Assembly (NCBI GenBank): GCA_026936325.1
Contig: JAPTHN010000076.1
Span: 1,674,001 to 1,738,000, forward strand
From: Platynereis dumerilii
Taxonomy: Eukaryota; Annelida; Polychaeta; Phyllodocida; Nereididae
Length of the DNA: 64,000 nucleotides
Direction: 5' to 3'
The first letter of the stretch is position 1, and the number at the start of each line of letters is the position of its first letter. The notes below the pieces were generated by a model, which was not told the origin of the DNA, did not search any database, and saw only the letters and a list, made by a program, of their open reading frames with translations. Positions 46,233 through 54,930 of this stretch are shown here, in pieces. Position numbers and translations under genes: made by a program.

Positions 46233-46334
46233 AGATGCAGACTATCTATTCAAAACAACAAACCCCAGGCCCTTTTAAGGGCCACCAAATCCTCCCAATT
46301 GAGCTGGCCATGTACACATCCTATGTTGACAAAA
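46233..46334 (+). repeat. 3'-UTR inverted repeat, left copy
   Basis: From AGATGCAG just after the transposase stop to TATGTTGACAAAA, this stretch matches the inverse of 47590-47684 at about 80 percent. The two genes therefore share a related 3' end. The best conserved part is the stem-loop and the ACCAAATCCTCCCAA that follows it. Confidence 0.85.
46268..46283 (+). promoter_or_regulatory. histone-type mRNA 3' stem-loop after transposase gene
   Basis: GGCCCTTTTAAGGGCC forms a 6-bp stem (GGCCCU/AGGGCC) with the loop UUUA and is followed by ACCA. This meets the replication-dependent histone mRNA stem-loop consensus, including the GG/CC base, U-A closing pair and U at loop positions 1 and 3. It begins 38 nt after the stop codon, the distance usual for histone genes. 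No AATAAA lies within 1 kb downstream. A clear purine-rich U7 site (histone downstream element) is not seen in the next 20 nt. Confidence 0.7.
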
Positions 46335-46344
46335 CAAGCCCAAA

Positions 46345-46373
46345 AATCAATCAATCAATCAATCCCTCCATCC

Positions 46374-46406
<33 letters not shown>

Positions 46407-46407
46407 G

Positions 46408-46444
<37 letters not shown>

Positions 46445-47205
46445 CAAGTCCAATTCCTGCAAAGTGACGACAACTGCTTTTCTTTTGCTGCAGTGTATAT
46501 ATGTAACGAGCATTGTGTTCCATCTATCAAGCTATCTATCTATCTATCTATCTAGCTATCTATCTAGCTATCTATCAAGCTATCTATCTATCTATCCAAG
46601 TCCAATTCCTGCAAAGTGACGACAACTGCTTTTCTTTTGCTGCAGTGTATATATGTAACGAGCATTGTGTTCCATCTATCAAGCTATCTATCTATCTATC
46701 TATCTAGCTATCTATCTAGCTATCTATCAAGCTATCTATCTATCTATCCAAGTCCAATTCCTGCAAAGTGACGACAACTGCTTTTCTTTTGCTGCAGTGT
46801 ATATATGTAACGAGCATTGTGTTCCATCTATCAAGCTATCTATTTAGCTATCTATCTAGCTATCTATCTAGCTATCTATCAAGCTATCTATCTATCTATC
46901 CAAGTCCAATTCCTGCAAAGTGACGACAACTGCTTTTCTTTTGCTGCAGTGTATATATGTAACGAGCATTGTGTTCCATCTATCAAGCTATCTATTTAGC
47001 TATCTATCTAGCTATCTATCTAGCTATCTATCAAGCTATCTATCTATCTATCCAAGTCCAATTCCTGCAAAGTGACGACAACTGCTTTTCTTTTGCTGCA
47101 GTGTATATATGTAACGAGCATTGTGTTCCATCTATCAAGCTATCTATCTAGCTATCTATCTAGCTATCTATCAAGCTATCTATCTATCTATCTATCTAGC
47201 TAGCT
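46345..47205. repeat. CTAT microsatellite with five 152-bp minisatellite units
   Basis: After CAAT and CTAT runs, a unit beginning CCAAGTCCAATTCCTGCAAA starts at 46444, 46596, 46748, 46900 and 47052, exactly 152 bp apart and almost identical. Each unit ends in a CTAT-rich segment. It lies between the two convergent stem-loops, so it falls outside both predicted mature mRNAs. Open frames rich in YLSIYLSI are by-products of the repeat. Confidence 0.95.
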
Positions 47206-47243
47206 ATCTACCTGCCACTTGCCCTAGACAAGTGAAATTACAA

Positions 47244-47402
47244 AGTGATGCACTTGTACTAGTGCAACCAACCAACACAAGTTTTAAAACCAAAGCACTT
47301 GTACTAGTGCATTACATTTTAATTAAGAAATTCATGCACTTGTACTAGTGCAATAAAAATATGTTTATACCAAAGAATGCAGCACTTGTACTAGTGCTGC
47401 AC
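47244..47402. repeat. four near-palindromes GCACTTGTACTAGTGC
   Basis: The 16-bp word GCACTTGTACTAGTGC occurs at about 47248, 47297, 47334 and 47384, spaced roughly 37-50 bp apart in otherwise AT-rich sequence. Each is a perfect palindrome but for one central mismatch. The regular set suggests binding sites for a dimeric protein or a relic tandem repeat. It lies in the spacer of the Harbinger element. Confidence 0.75.
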
Positions 47403-47589
47403 TTGGTATGTTTTGGGGCAAAGAAAGGGGGAACTAGCACCTTGCTTTTATGAAGGTGATTACTTTTAATGAAGGCCAGGACCGGACTTTTGTTTTGGGG
47501 GACTTTTTTTTTGGGGGACTTTTTTTTTGGGGATTGTCAACGTTTTTTTTGCTCTTTTTTGGCTCTTTTCGGTCAACACAAGCTCTTTT

Positions 47590-47684
47590 TTTTGTCAACA
47601 TAAGGTGTGTACGTGGCCTGCCCTTTTGGGAGGATTTGGTGGCCCTTAAAAGGGCCAAGGTTTTTTGTTGTCTTTGCTGCATCT
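47590..47684 (-). repeat. 3'-UTR inverted repeat, right copy
   Basis: This is the counterpart of 46233-46334 on the other strand, starting just after the stop of the Myb/MADF-like gene. Similarity begins outside the coding region and extends past the stem-loop by about 50 nt. Confidence 0.85.
47641..47656 (-). promoter_or_regulatory. histone-type mRNA 3' stem-loop after Myb/MADF-like gene
   Basis: Read on the minus strand it is again GGCCCTTTTAAGGGCC followed by ACCA, identical to the copy behind the transposase gene. It begins 34 nt after the stop codon at 47691-47693. No AATAAA follows on this strand within several hundred bases. An AAAAAAAAGAGC purine tract occurs about 50 nt downstream, farther than a usual U7 site. 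Confidence 0.7.
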
Positions 47685-47690
47685 GGTCTT

Positions 47691-49628
47691 CTACTTTCGT
47701 GGAGAAAGGAGACTTGCAGTCCAACTGGCCGAAGGGGAAGGCTGGTGCTGGTGATGGGCGCCCGGTTGACCAAAGCTGGGTCCAGGGGGGTAGCCGTACT
47801 TCTCGGGGCTCTCCTGAGCATCCACCATCAGTGTCATGGAGGATGGGCTGGGCTGCATCACGGTGTAGCTGGGAGTCTGCCTGGAGGATCCTCCTTCCCT
47901 GGGCTGGTGGTGGTGGTAGTGATGGCTGCTGCTGGAAGCGTGGTGGTGCTGCTGGTGGTGGGATGGCACATACGTCGAAGAAGGAGGAGGAGGAGGTGGC
48001 ATCTGCAGGCGCTGAGGAGGATGAGGAGGCTGGAAGGTCTGCTCCTGATGATGGCTGGACTGGCGGCTGGCCTCATCCATCTCACTCTCCTTGTCCCAGT
48101 AGAGGGCGGCCTCTGCAATGGTCCTGACCATTTTCCTTCTGATTTCAGGGCTGGCGTGACATCCCACGTGGTAGAGGTCCTGGCACTTCATCCTCCAGTA
48201 CTCCTGATCGGGTGTCAACTCCTGGTGGTCGGGGCACATGTTGCAGCCAGAGCCTTTCAGGATCTTCTTGGCGGAGGACATGGCTTGCATGCTGCCTGCG
48301 ATGACGTGCATGGCGGAGTGCATGGCTTCATCTCCTGGGGCCTTCCTCTTGGTTCCCTTGGCAGCGGCTCCAGGCTTTGGTGCTCCAGGGAAGACTTGGG
48401 ACTGCTGGCTGTCAGGTCTGTCCTGTGCTGGCTGTTCAGGTGGCAGTTCCGGCATGTCATACGAAGCTGGCAGGGAATCCTCAGGGTTGTAGCTGTCCTC
48501 GGAGTCTGAGGCTGGCCGGTTGGCAGACAGTTGAGAGATGGCGGACAGCTCCTTGCCTGGCTTGTGGACGATGGAGTCCTTCAGGAACCGACAGTTGGCT
48601 AGGATGTACTGGTCCCTCTCTGTGAGCGTCTCCTTCCTGCCGGATCCTGAAGCTTCAGGCCTGACGAGTCTGGAGTAGTGGGTGCGGACTGTCTTCCTCC
48701 AGTTGAAGATGTCCTGGGAGGTGAACTTGGGTCCCAGCTCCTTGGCTTTTTCGGTGTCCAGAAGTAGCTTCTCGTTGCCCTTGTATCCTCTGGAGCCCTT
48801 CATGTACAGCACAGGATGCTCTTTGTACCAGTTGATGAGGTCGTCTTCTTGCTCCGCTGTGATGCCCATGTAGTCTTTGATGTTTTTCTTGGGGGCCTTC
48901 CCTTTGCCCTTCTTGCCCTCGGACTTGGCTTCAGCAGCTGCAGGGGTGTCATCAGCAGAGTCTTCTTCCTCCTCGAAGGTGTCCTCATGTATGGTCACTC
49001 TATCTAGAGCAAGAACAGGCTGGCTCTCTTGTGTTTTCTTCGGAGTCTTCTTCGGAGTCTGAGTCTTCTTCGGAGTCTGAGTCTTCTTTGGAGTCTTCTT
49101 TGGAGTCTTCTTTTGAGTAGACTTGGCAGTAGGCTCTGGAAGACCCGTGGAAGACTTGGCAGCAGGCTTGTCAGCAGGCTTGGCAGCAGGCTTGGCAGCA
49201 GGCTTGGCAGCAGGCTTGTCAGCAGACTTGGCAGCAGGCTTGTCAGCAGACTTGGAAGGCTTGTCAGCAGGCTTGTCTCCTTCCTCTTCAAACAATTCAA
49301 CAGATGAATCTTCTTCTGTTGTGTTGTCTTCTGGCCGGCCCTCGAAGATGGTCTCGCTGACGACAGTGGCTTTGCTGGTTGAAGAGGTGGTCTTCGTCTG
49401 GCTGCCAGCTGTAGTGGAGGTGTAGAGCCCAGGTAGAGAGATGTCTGCCATGGCTGTTGTGAAGAAGGCAGTCACTGCAGCATCTGAAGGTTCATGGAGA
49501 GGAGTTGCAGCTGGAGTTGTAGCTGGAGTTGTCACTGGAGTGCTCCCAGGAGTGTGAAGTGTTGACCTGGTGCTGAGCTTGGTTGGTGCCCTGGTGACGA
49601 CGGTGCCCTTTCTCCTCTTTGGTCCCAT
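47691..49628 (-). CDS. Harbinger Myb/MADF-like DNA-binding partner protein
   Basis: A 645-residue protein expected to enter the nucleus, bind the element's ends and recruit the transposase. The N-terminus (MGPKRRKG) is basic. Residues about 115-165 are alanine-lysine-proline repeats (ADKPAAKPAAKPAAK), and 166-200 are TPKKTPKKTQ repeats resembling a histone H1 tail. An acidic stretch (EEEEDSADD) comes next. The DNA-binding domain at about 255-330 has MGITAEQEDDLINWYKEHPV, a tyrosine-rich YKGNEK and FNWRKTVRTHYSRL, matching the MADF/Myb-SANT layout. Later, CNMCPDHQ and DLYHVGCH may bind metal. The C-terminus is rich in histidine, glutamine and proline. I chose ATG 49628 because the alternative, 49673, adds a leucine-rich stretch outside the expected start. 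A TATA box lies about 130 nt upstream and the stem-loop 34 nt after the stop. Confidence 0.8.
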   Translation of the reverse strand: MGPKRRKGTVVTRAPTKLSTRSTLHTPGSTPVTTPATTPAATPLHEPSDAAVTAFFTTAMADISLPGLYTSTTAGSQTKTTSSTSKATVVSETIFEGRPEDNTTEEDSSVELFEEEGDKPADKPSKSADKPAAKSADKPAAKPAAKPAAKPADKPAAKSSTGLPEPTAKSTQKKTPKKTPKKTQTPKKTQTPKKTPKKTQESQPVLALDRVTIHEDTFEEEEDSADDTPAAAEAKSEGKKGKGKAPKKNIKDYMGITAEQEDDLINWYKEHPVLYMKGSRGYKGNEKLLLDTEKAKELGPKFTSQDIFNWRKTVRTHYSRLVRPEASGSGRKETLTERDQYILANCRFLKDSIVHKPGKELSAISQLSANRPASDSEDSYNPEDSLPASYDMPELPPEQPAQDRPDSQQSQVFPGAPKPGAAAKGTKRKAPGDEAMHSAMHVIAGSMQAMSSAKKILKGSGCNMCPDHQELTPDQEYWRMKCQDLYHVGCHASPEIRRKMVRTIAEAALYWDKESEMDEASRQSSHHQEQTFQPPHPPQRLQMPPPPPPSSTYVPSHHQQHHHASSSSHHYHHHQPREGGSSRQTPSYTVMQPSPSSMTLMVDAQESPEKYGYPPGPSFGQPGAHHQHQPSPSASWTASLLSPRK

Positions 49629-49757
49629 GTTGTAGCAGCAAAAGTACAATTGTAGCAACAAAAGTAGCAGCAAATGTAGCAGTTGATAGTGTCGTGGATT
49701 CTAGGTGTGTTCTGGTCGAAGGTCTGAGTGGGTATGGTGCTCTAATCTGGCCCCCTC

Positions 49758-49766
49758 TATATATAT
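49758..49766 (-). promoter_or_regulatory. TATA box of the Myb/MADF-like gene
   Basis: On the minus strand CATATATATAGAGGGGG lies about 130 nt before the ATG at 49628, giving a start site near 49730. It mirrors the TATA box of the convergent transposase gene. Confidence 0.55.
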
Positions 49767-51229
49767 GCAGGGTGCGGACCGCCTCTTTTCCCCTCCTTCG
49801 CCCCCCCCTGCTTCGCTGCTGCTGCCCCAGCCGCTGCGCAAAAAGAGGGTGACACGCAGACAAAGGGTTGATGCTAAAAATAGAACAACGCATGCACTCA
49901 GGCGCCACTCTGTCTGCTGCATTGGGGGTCCATAAGACGCGGCGCGCACCCTCTCACGTGCGTCGCACATGTGACTTTCCGCGACGCGTGTCTGAAACAT
50001 GTGACATGAAGCAAGAGCTTTCTGCTACACTGCTGTTTCTGCGTCGAAGCTCTTCTTTGTGCGTCGCAACTTTAAAAATCTGCGGCGCGCACTGATTTCT
50101 TTTTACGCTTCTTCTTGCTTCACCACTTCTTTCCTCGCAAAGATTCAACCGGTTGAATCTTTTTTTCCTGCATCGTCAAATTTCTAGGAATTGCGTAGAA
50201 AGACCTCTTAAAACGACGCATGCTGTTCCTGTTGCGCCGTAAAGCCAAAATTGACGGCGAACATGCTCAATACTTTGCCCTTTCCTGGAAATATAAGAAA
50301 CGCCGTCGCTTAAACCCTCTGTTACGTCTCCGTGAGAACTAGCCATTAGGGTACCCAGAATCTTCAATCTAATGCATGTCGTCCACTGGCTTTTAAAAGG
50401 TTGTAACTCAAAAAATGACATTTTGAGAAAAATGCAAAAAACCACCAAGAGTGTCTGATGGGGTAATAAGGGCAGGTATGTTGAAAGTAGGGTAACACAT
50501 GTCGACAAATCAAATATTGTAGATCATTTGGAGTGTTTTACTACAGATTTAATTCATATATTTGGAAAAAAGAGCAAAAAAGTGACTTACAACCTTTTAA
50601 TTCTTTCTGAATTCTTAAGATCCAGTGCAAGAAGGATGTAAGTTAAAACTTCAAATGGCCTTTTTGCCAATTTCAATCGATATTTTCTGCTCTTGCCCCA
50701 TCCAAAAACATTATGGGTGCCATTACTAAGCATAAGGTTGAGTTTCAGACAATTTTAAACAAAATTTTCAGTTACGCCCTTTTAAACTTTGCCAAATTTG
50801 TCTGAAGTCTCGCAACTGCCCGATGAAAGGTCGTAAGTGCTTCAATATCAAAAGGTTGTAAGTCAATATTTCATGGATATTGCAAGGAAAACCCACAGAA
50901 ATGATTATTATTTGAAGCAAATTGTTGGAAAATTGTCTTAAAATGTGTTATAAAAATCTTTAGCATTTCGGATTTCCATATTTATATTATTATTCCACTC
51001 CAAATCCGAAGCAATATGAAGTATTCTTTCTTAAAGGCTTATTGTTAATTAACTGCTTGTTGTTAATTGTATTACTTTACTCCAACCCAAAAAAAAACTG
51101 AATTTACTCTCTTTTTTTACCTTTAAGGAATTAAGTTTGAATAAGGTATTGTAATCATTGGGTAAAATGTCTGTCCACTGGGCGGGCGGGCTGGTGGGCT
51201 GGCCACGGGGTGATTGAACATTTCTTGGC

Positions 51230-53010
51230 CAGTACTCAGCCTTTATTGCACGTACATCCATGGATAAAATTTAGTACACATGTAGTCCATATGGTCCAGT
51301 TGTGCCTTTTGATGGTCTAATTGGTGGATATTTGATACTTTTTGAAATATTGAAATATATCCGGGCCACAAGCTTGTCACTAATGCATGTACAATTGTAC
51401 TTGGTCGAAACTAACCCTGTAAGATTCTGGCACCAACCAGTTATCAGCTTCTTAATCCCCATGAGGAGAAAGACCAAACGTCACGGATGTTGTAATTTGG
51501 TCTTGCATTTAAACTGAGGGTGTATGTGGTGCAAGACAGAAAGTGTTGACTGTTGAGAAATCTGAAAAGGGAAATTTAGCATATTTGGCCTTGATTAATT
51601 GATGGAAAATCTGTAAAATTTGAACCATTGCACTGAAGGTTCTGAAGACGGGAGGTCCGGTATCAGTTTTCAGCATGTTTTTGTACAATTGAAAGTGATT
51701 GCCTTTGGCTTCATTACTTAGCAGTTGGTGAAAACTCGGGATGCTGTGCACATTTAGGGCCACAATTTGTACATTGCATGTAAAACTACCACCATTATAT
51801 TCAAAAATTCAGCCAACTGTCATAAAAATCAGCGATGAATGGAATCATTGAGATATTCAAGTTTATCCATAGGGGGACTTACTTTTGTTGAACTGTTCAG
51901 TTAATAATAACAAAACATTATTCTGAAAAAGGTTAAGTTTAAAACTGACCAAATGAATGTTTGATGGTGTCCTCACAAATGATTTGTGTAAATCTGGTAT
52001 GACTTGAAACAACCAAGAAAATTTTCATAACTGATCAATTTTATGACTCCATGTCTAATTTGATCAAAGACATTTAACTTTAGTCTAATTTTACAAAAAG
52101 AGTGTGAACGGACATCAGATAATATTGCTTTTGTCTGCAAACAAATCTTAAGAGTTATGAATTGAACTATGAATGAATGATGGCCTTTCATCTAATTGTT
52201 GAACAAATTATGTATTTGATTTGGAAAAAACTACAAAACGTTAAGGTTACAATCCAAAATCGATTACATTTTATTTTTTACCGATGAATATGGAATTCCA
52301 CATTACTGTTGCATCAATGAGGTCATATTATATCTACCAATATCAAATTGGGGCTAACTCGTAACAGTAATTCCTAACATTCAATAGTAAAACATGGGTT
52401 ACCTGACGTATTAATAATCTGAATAATATTTGATAAACCTGCACAGTGTACAGTTTCTGTCATCCCTGCTGAGAAGACAGATGGGCTTTGTTTCATGAGA
52501 CGATATCAACATGTAGACAAATGATTTATCAACCTGTGCCTGGTGAAATGAAGGCTCCACAAAGACTGGAATTTTTACCGTCAGCAAACTTTAGTTCTAA
52601 GAAGGTATTATATACTTTGGTCAAATGTTTTCCATATGCCAAGCGGGCGAGCTGGCGCCTAGCCTAGATAGTTTCCGGGGCAGCACTCGGCCCCCGACAA
52701 GGTGTACATGGATGGAATTTGGTACACAAATAGCCTGTATGGTTTAGTTGTGCCTTTTGATGGTCTGATGGATTGATATCCTAAACTTTTTAAAATATTG
52801 AGAATAATATGTGTAAAATAGTTTTTTCCATGTCCGGCCAAAACTTGGCCACTTTTGCTTGTGCTTGGATGAAATTGATACCCGTATCACCCATACGATG
52901 TAGTTGTGCCTTGTGATGGCCTGATTGATGAATATTCTAATATTTTTCAAATATTGATTTTAAAAAATATTATTTTCACTACTGGTCAAATCTTGACCAT
53001 TATTGCACAA
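51230..53010. repeat. three dispersed copies of a ~150-bp unit
   Basis: A block with AGTTGTGCCTTTTGATGGTC recurs at about 51298, 52746 and 52901, preceded each time by CATGGATAAAATTTAGTACA-like sequence and followed by an AAATATTGA word. The last two copies are adjacent, with a period of about 155 bp. It lies inside the 50380-55251 element. Confidence 0.7.
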
Positions 53011-53459
53011 ACAAATTGTGCATGGATAAAATCTGATACAAATGATCAATGCATTTATGGGTTTCAAACCCACAGCCCACGACCTACACCTTGTATATGT
53101 ATGAAACTGCTCTATAATATACGTAAATTTGTGTAGTTAGGCCTTTCCATGGTTTCACAAACACAAATCACTGTGGGTTCTTTGCATCTTTTAAAATTGT
53201 TGTTCGCTGAAGGTTTGCTGCTACACAGCCTATGTTTGAATTAGCTGGATTCAAATAAAAAATTCCTACATGACCCAATTGTCGGGAAAATTGAAATACA
53301 GTTTAGTTCTGTGCCTTCAAATTCTCAGTTTTTAACTGTTCTCATGAAGTTGCCATCTTTTCACCCAAATGACTGTACTGTAATTTTCGAAATCTTGGAA
53401 ATGAAAGGTTGTAAGTGTGACTTACGATCATATCAAAGGGAATAATAGAACCCAGTCAA

Positions 53460-54930
53460 CATTTTAGTCTGCACAGCACTCACTGTGAGATCACAAGAAA
53501 CTCACACGGTGATGTCACGCTGGAGGGTGTCATCAAGACATCACAGTGACCTCATACCTTGTGACCTCATGCATTGCTACCTCATGCAGAGCTCTCAGAA
53601 ATATCACATACTGGGGTCAAAATGTGGGCTCACTGTGAGGTCACAGTGATCTCACAAATGATGGTGTCACTATGGGATCTCACAGAGAGGTCACAAGTAA
53701 CTCACACAGAGATGGCCCAGAGAGCTCACACTGTGACCTCATGCATTGCTGCCTCATGGAGAGCTCTCATAAATCTCACATACTGAGGTCATAATGTGGG
53801 CTCACTGTGAGCTCACAGTGATCTCACAAATGATGGTGTCACTAACAGATCTCACAGAGAGGTCACAAGGAGCTAACAAAGTGGTACCACTAAAGGTCAT
53901 ATAGACTATAGAGATCTCAAAGAGAGCCCACATTGTGAGCTCTTTGTGACAGGAAGTGACATCACATGACCATCACAACATTCCATCCACCATTTTGAAT
54001 CAACATGCAACAGGAAATTTGGGAGATGAAATAATGCCTGTAAGTATGATTTTACATAGTTTGTAGTGTTGAAAATTATGTTAGCTTGGATTTAAACATT
54101 TAGTGATTCTACCAGCCTTGAAATTAAGCCTCCGAAAAATTGACAGCAGTGTGTCTTTTTGTACAGCAATTTTGGCACAATCTTTCAACTGCCATTTTGA
54201 TTAGGAGCCATTACACTAAAGAAACACACAGTTTAATATGTATGAACTGGTAATATTTTCCATTTTAAACTGTTTCTGTAGTATATTGACCATGTACTTG
54301 TGAATAGTTAGTTAATATATATCAACCACACTCATAGTGTAAGATAATTCAGCCTATTGGGACGTTATTCAAACTGCTTATATATGTAGCACATACATTT
54401 ATTTGTATTATCTTTTATTTTATGTTTCAGGTTGATGGTTGATATTTATGGGTTGGACTGCAAGAATGAAGAGGATTGAATGAAACCCCCCCCCCCATCC
54501 AGCTATGTGATTTGACAAATAAAATGAGGGAACAAACTTGCTATTCTCCATTTGTATTTATCTAACTCTTGAAGAGGTCAATGAGGGTGATTTGAGGTCA
54601 CAGGTAGTTCACCCTCCAGAGGTCACAGGCAGTTCACCCTGCAGAACTGACCTCAGAAAAGGCTCACAGAGAGCTCACGCTAACAGCTCACATAAAAGCT
54701 CAAAGAGAGCTCACAGAGAGCTCACAGAAAGCTCACAAGAAGGTCACACAAATCTCACTATGAGACCTCACATTAGGCTCACAGGGAGCTCACAGTGTGA
54801 CCCCAACATCTGAGCTCAAATCACCCCCATTGACTGGCTTCAAAATGAGGTTGATGTGAGGTCTTTTCTGTGAGCTTTCAAGCTATCATTGAAGAGCTCA
54901 CATAGATATCACAGTGAGGTCAAATTGTTG
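53460..54930. repeat. degenerate CTCACAG-rich repeats with a 172-bp tandem duplication
   Basis: GAGCTCACAG, GAGGTCACA and ATCTCACA words fill 53470-53960 and 54590-54930. Within the first block GTGACCTCATGCATTGCT at 53561 recurs at 53733, marking a 172-bp direct duplication. The two blocks flank about 600 bp of unique DNA. Frames reading SSQRAHRELTE are by-products. Confidence 0.8.

Larger units (their letters stand above)
44232..50345. mobile_element. complete PIF/Harbinger DNA transposon
   Basis: This 6.1-kb element has inverted ends TGCCTAGTTCTCACG (left) and TGGCTAGTTCTCACG (inverse of right). TAA and TTA flank it outside, both fitting the TWA target preference of the superfamily and differing by one base. 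It carries the two convergent genes expected of the group, a DDE transposase and a Myb/MADF-like protein, both uninterrupted. GC content is clearly higher than in the surroundings. GCGTCGC/GCGACGC words are clustered in the terminal 700 bp on each side and are likely protein-binding sites. Confidence 0.9.

Noticed and set aside
46208-47348. Overlapping open frames rich in YLSIYLSI
   Set aside because: They are translations of the CTAT microsatellite and 152-bp minisatellite; every frame stays open because of the repeat, and they repeat at exactly 152-bp steps.
47590-47684. Rho-independent-type terminator reading of the GGCCC hairpin
   Set aside because: The sequence is clearly eukaryotic; the fixed UUUA loop, ACCA flank and distance from two stop codons fit the histone stem-loop better than a bacterial terminator.
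47450-49425. Many long frames antisense to the Myb/MADF-like gene (for example 47607-48509)
   Set aside because: The minus-strand frame has a recognisable domain, start, TATA box and stem-loop. The opposite-strand frames are GC-rich shadows with no domain.
54538-54813. Frame with repeated SSQRAHRELTE-like peptides
   Set aside because: It is a reading of the degenerate CTCACAG repeat; neighbouring frames are equally open.
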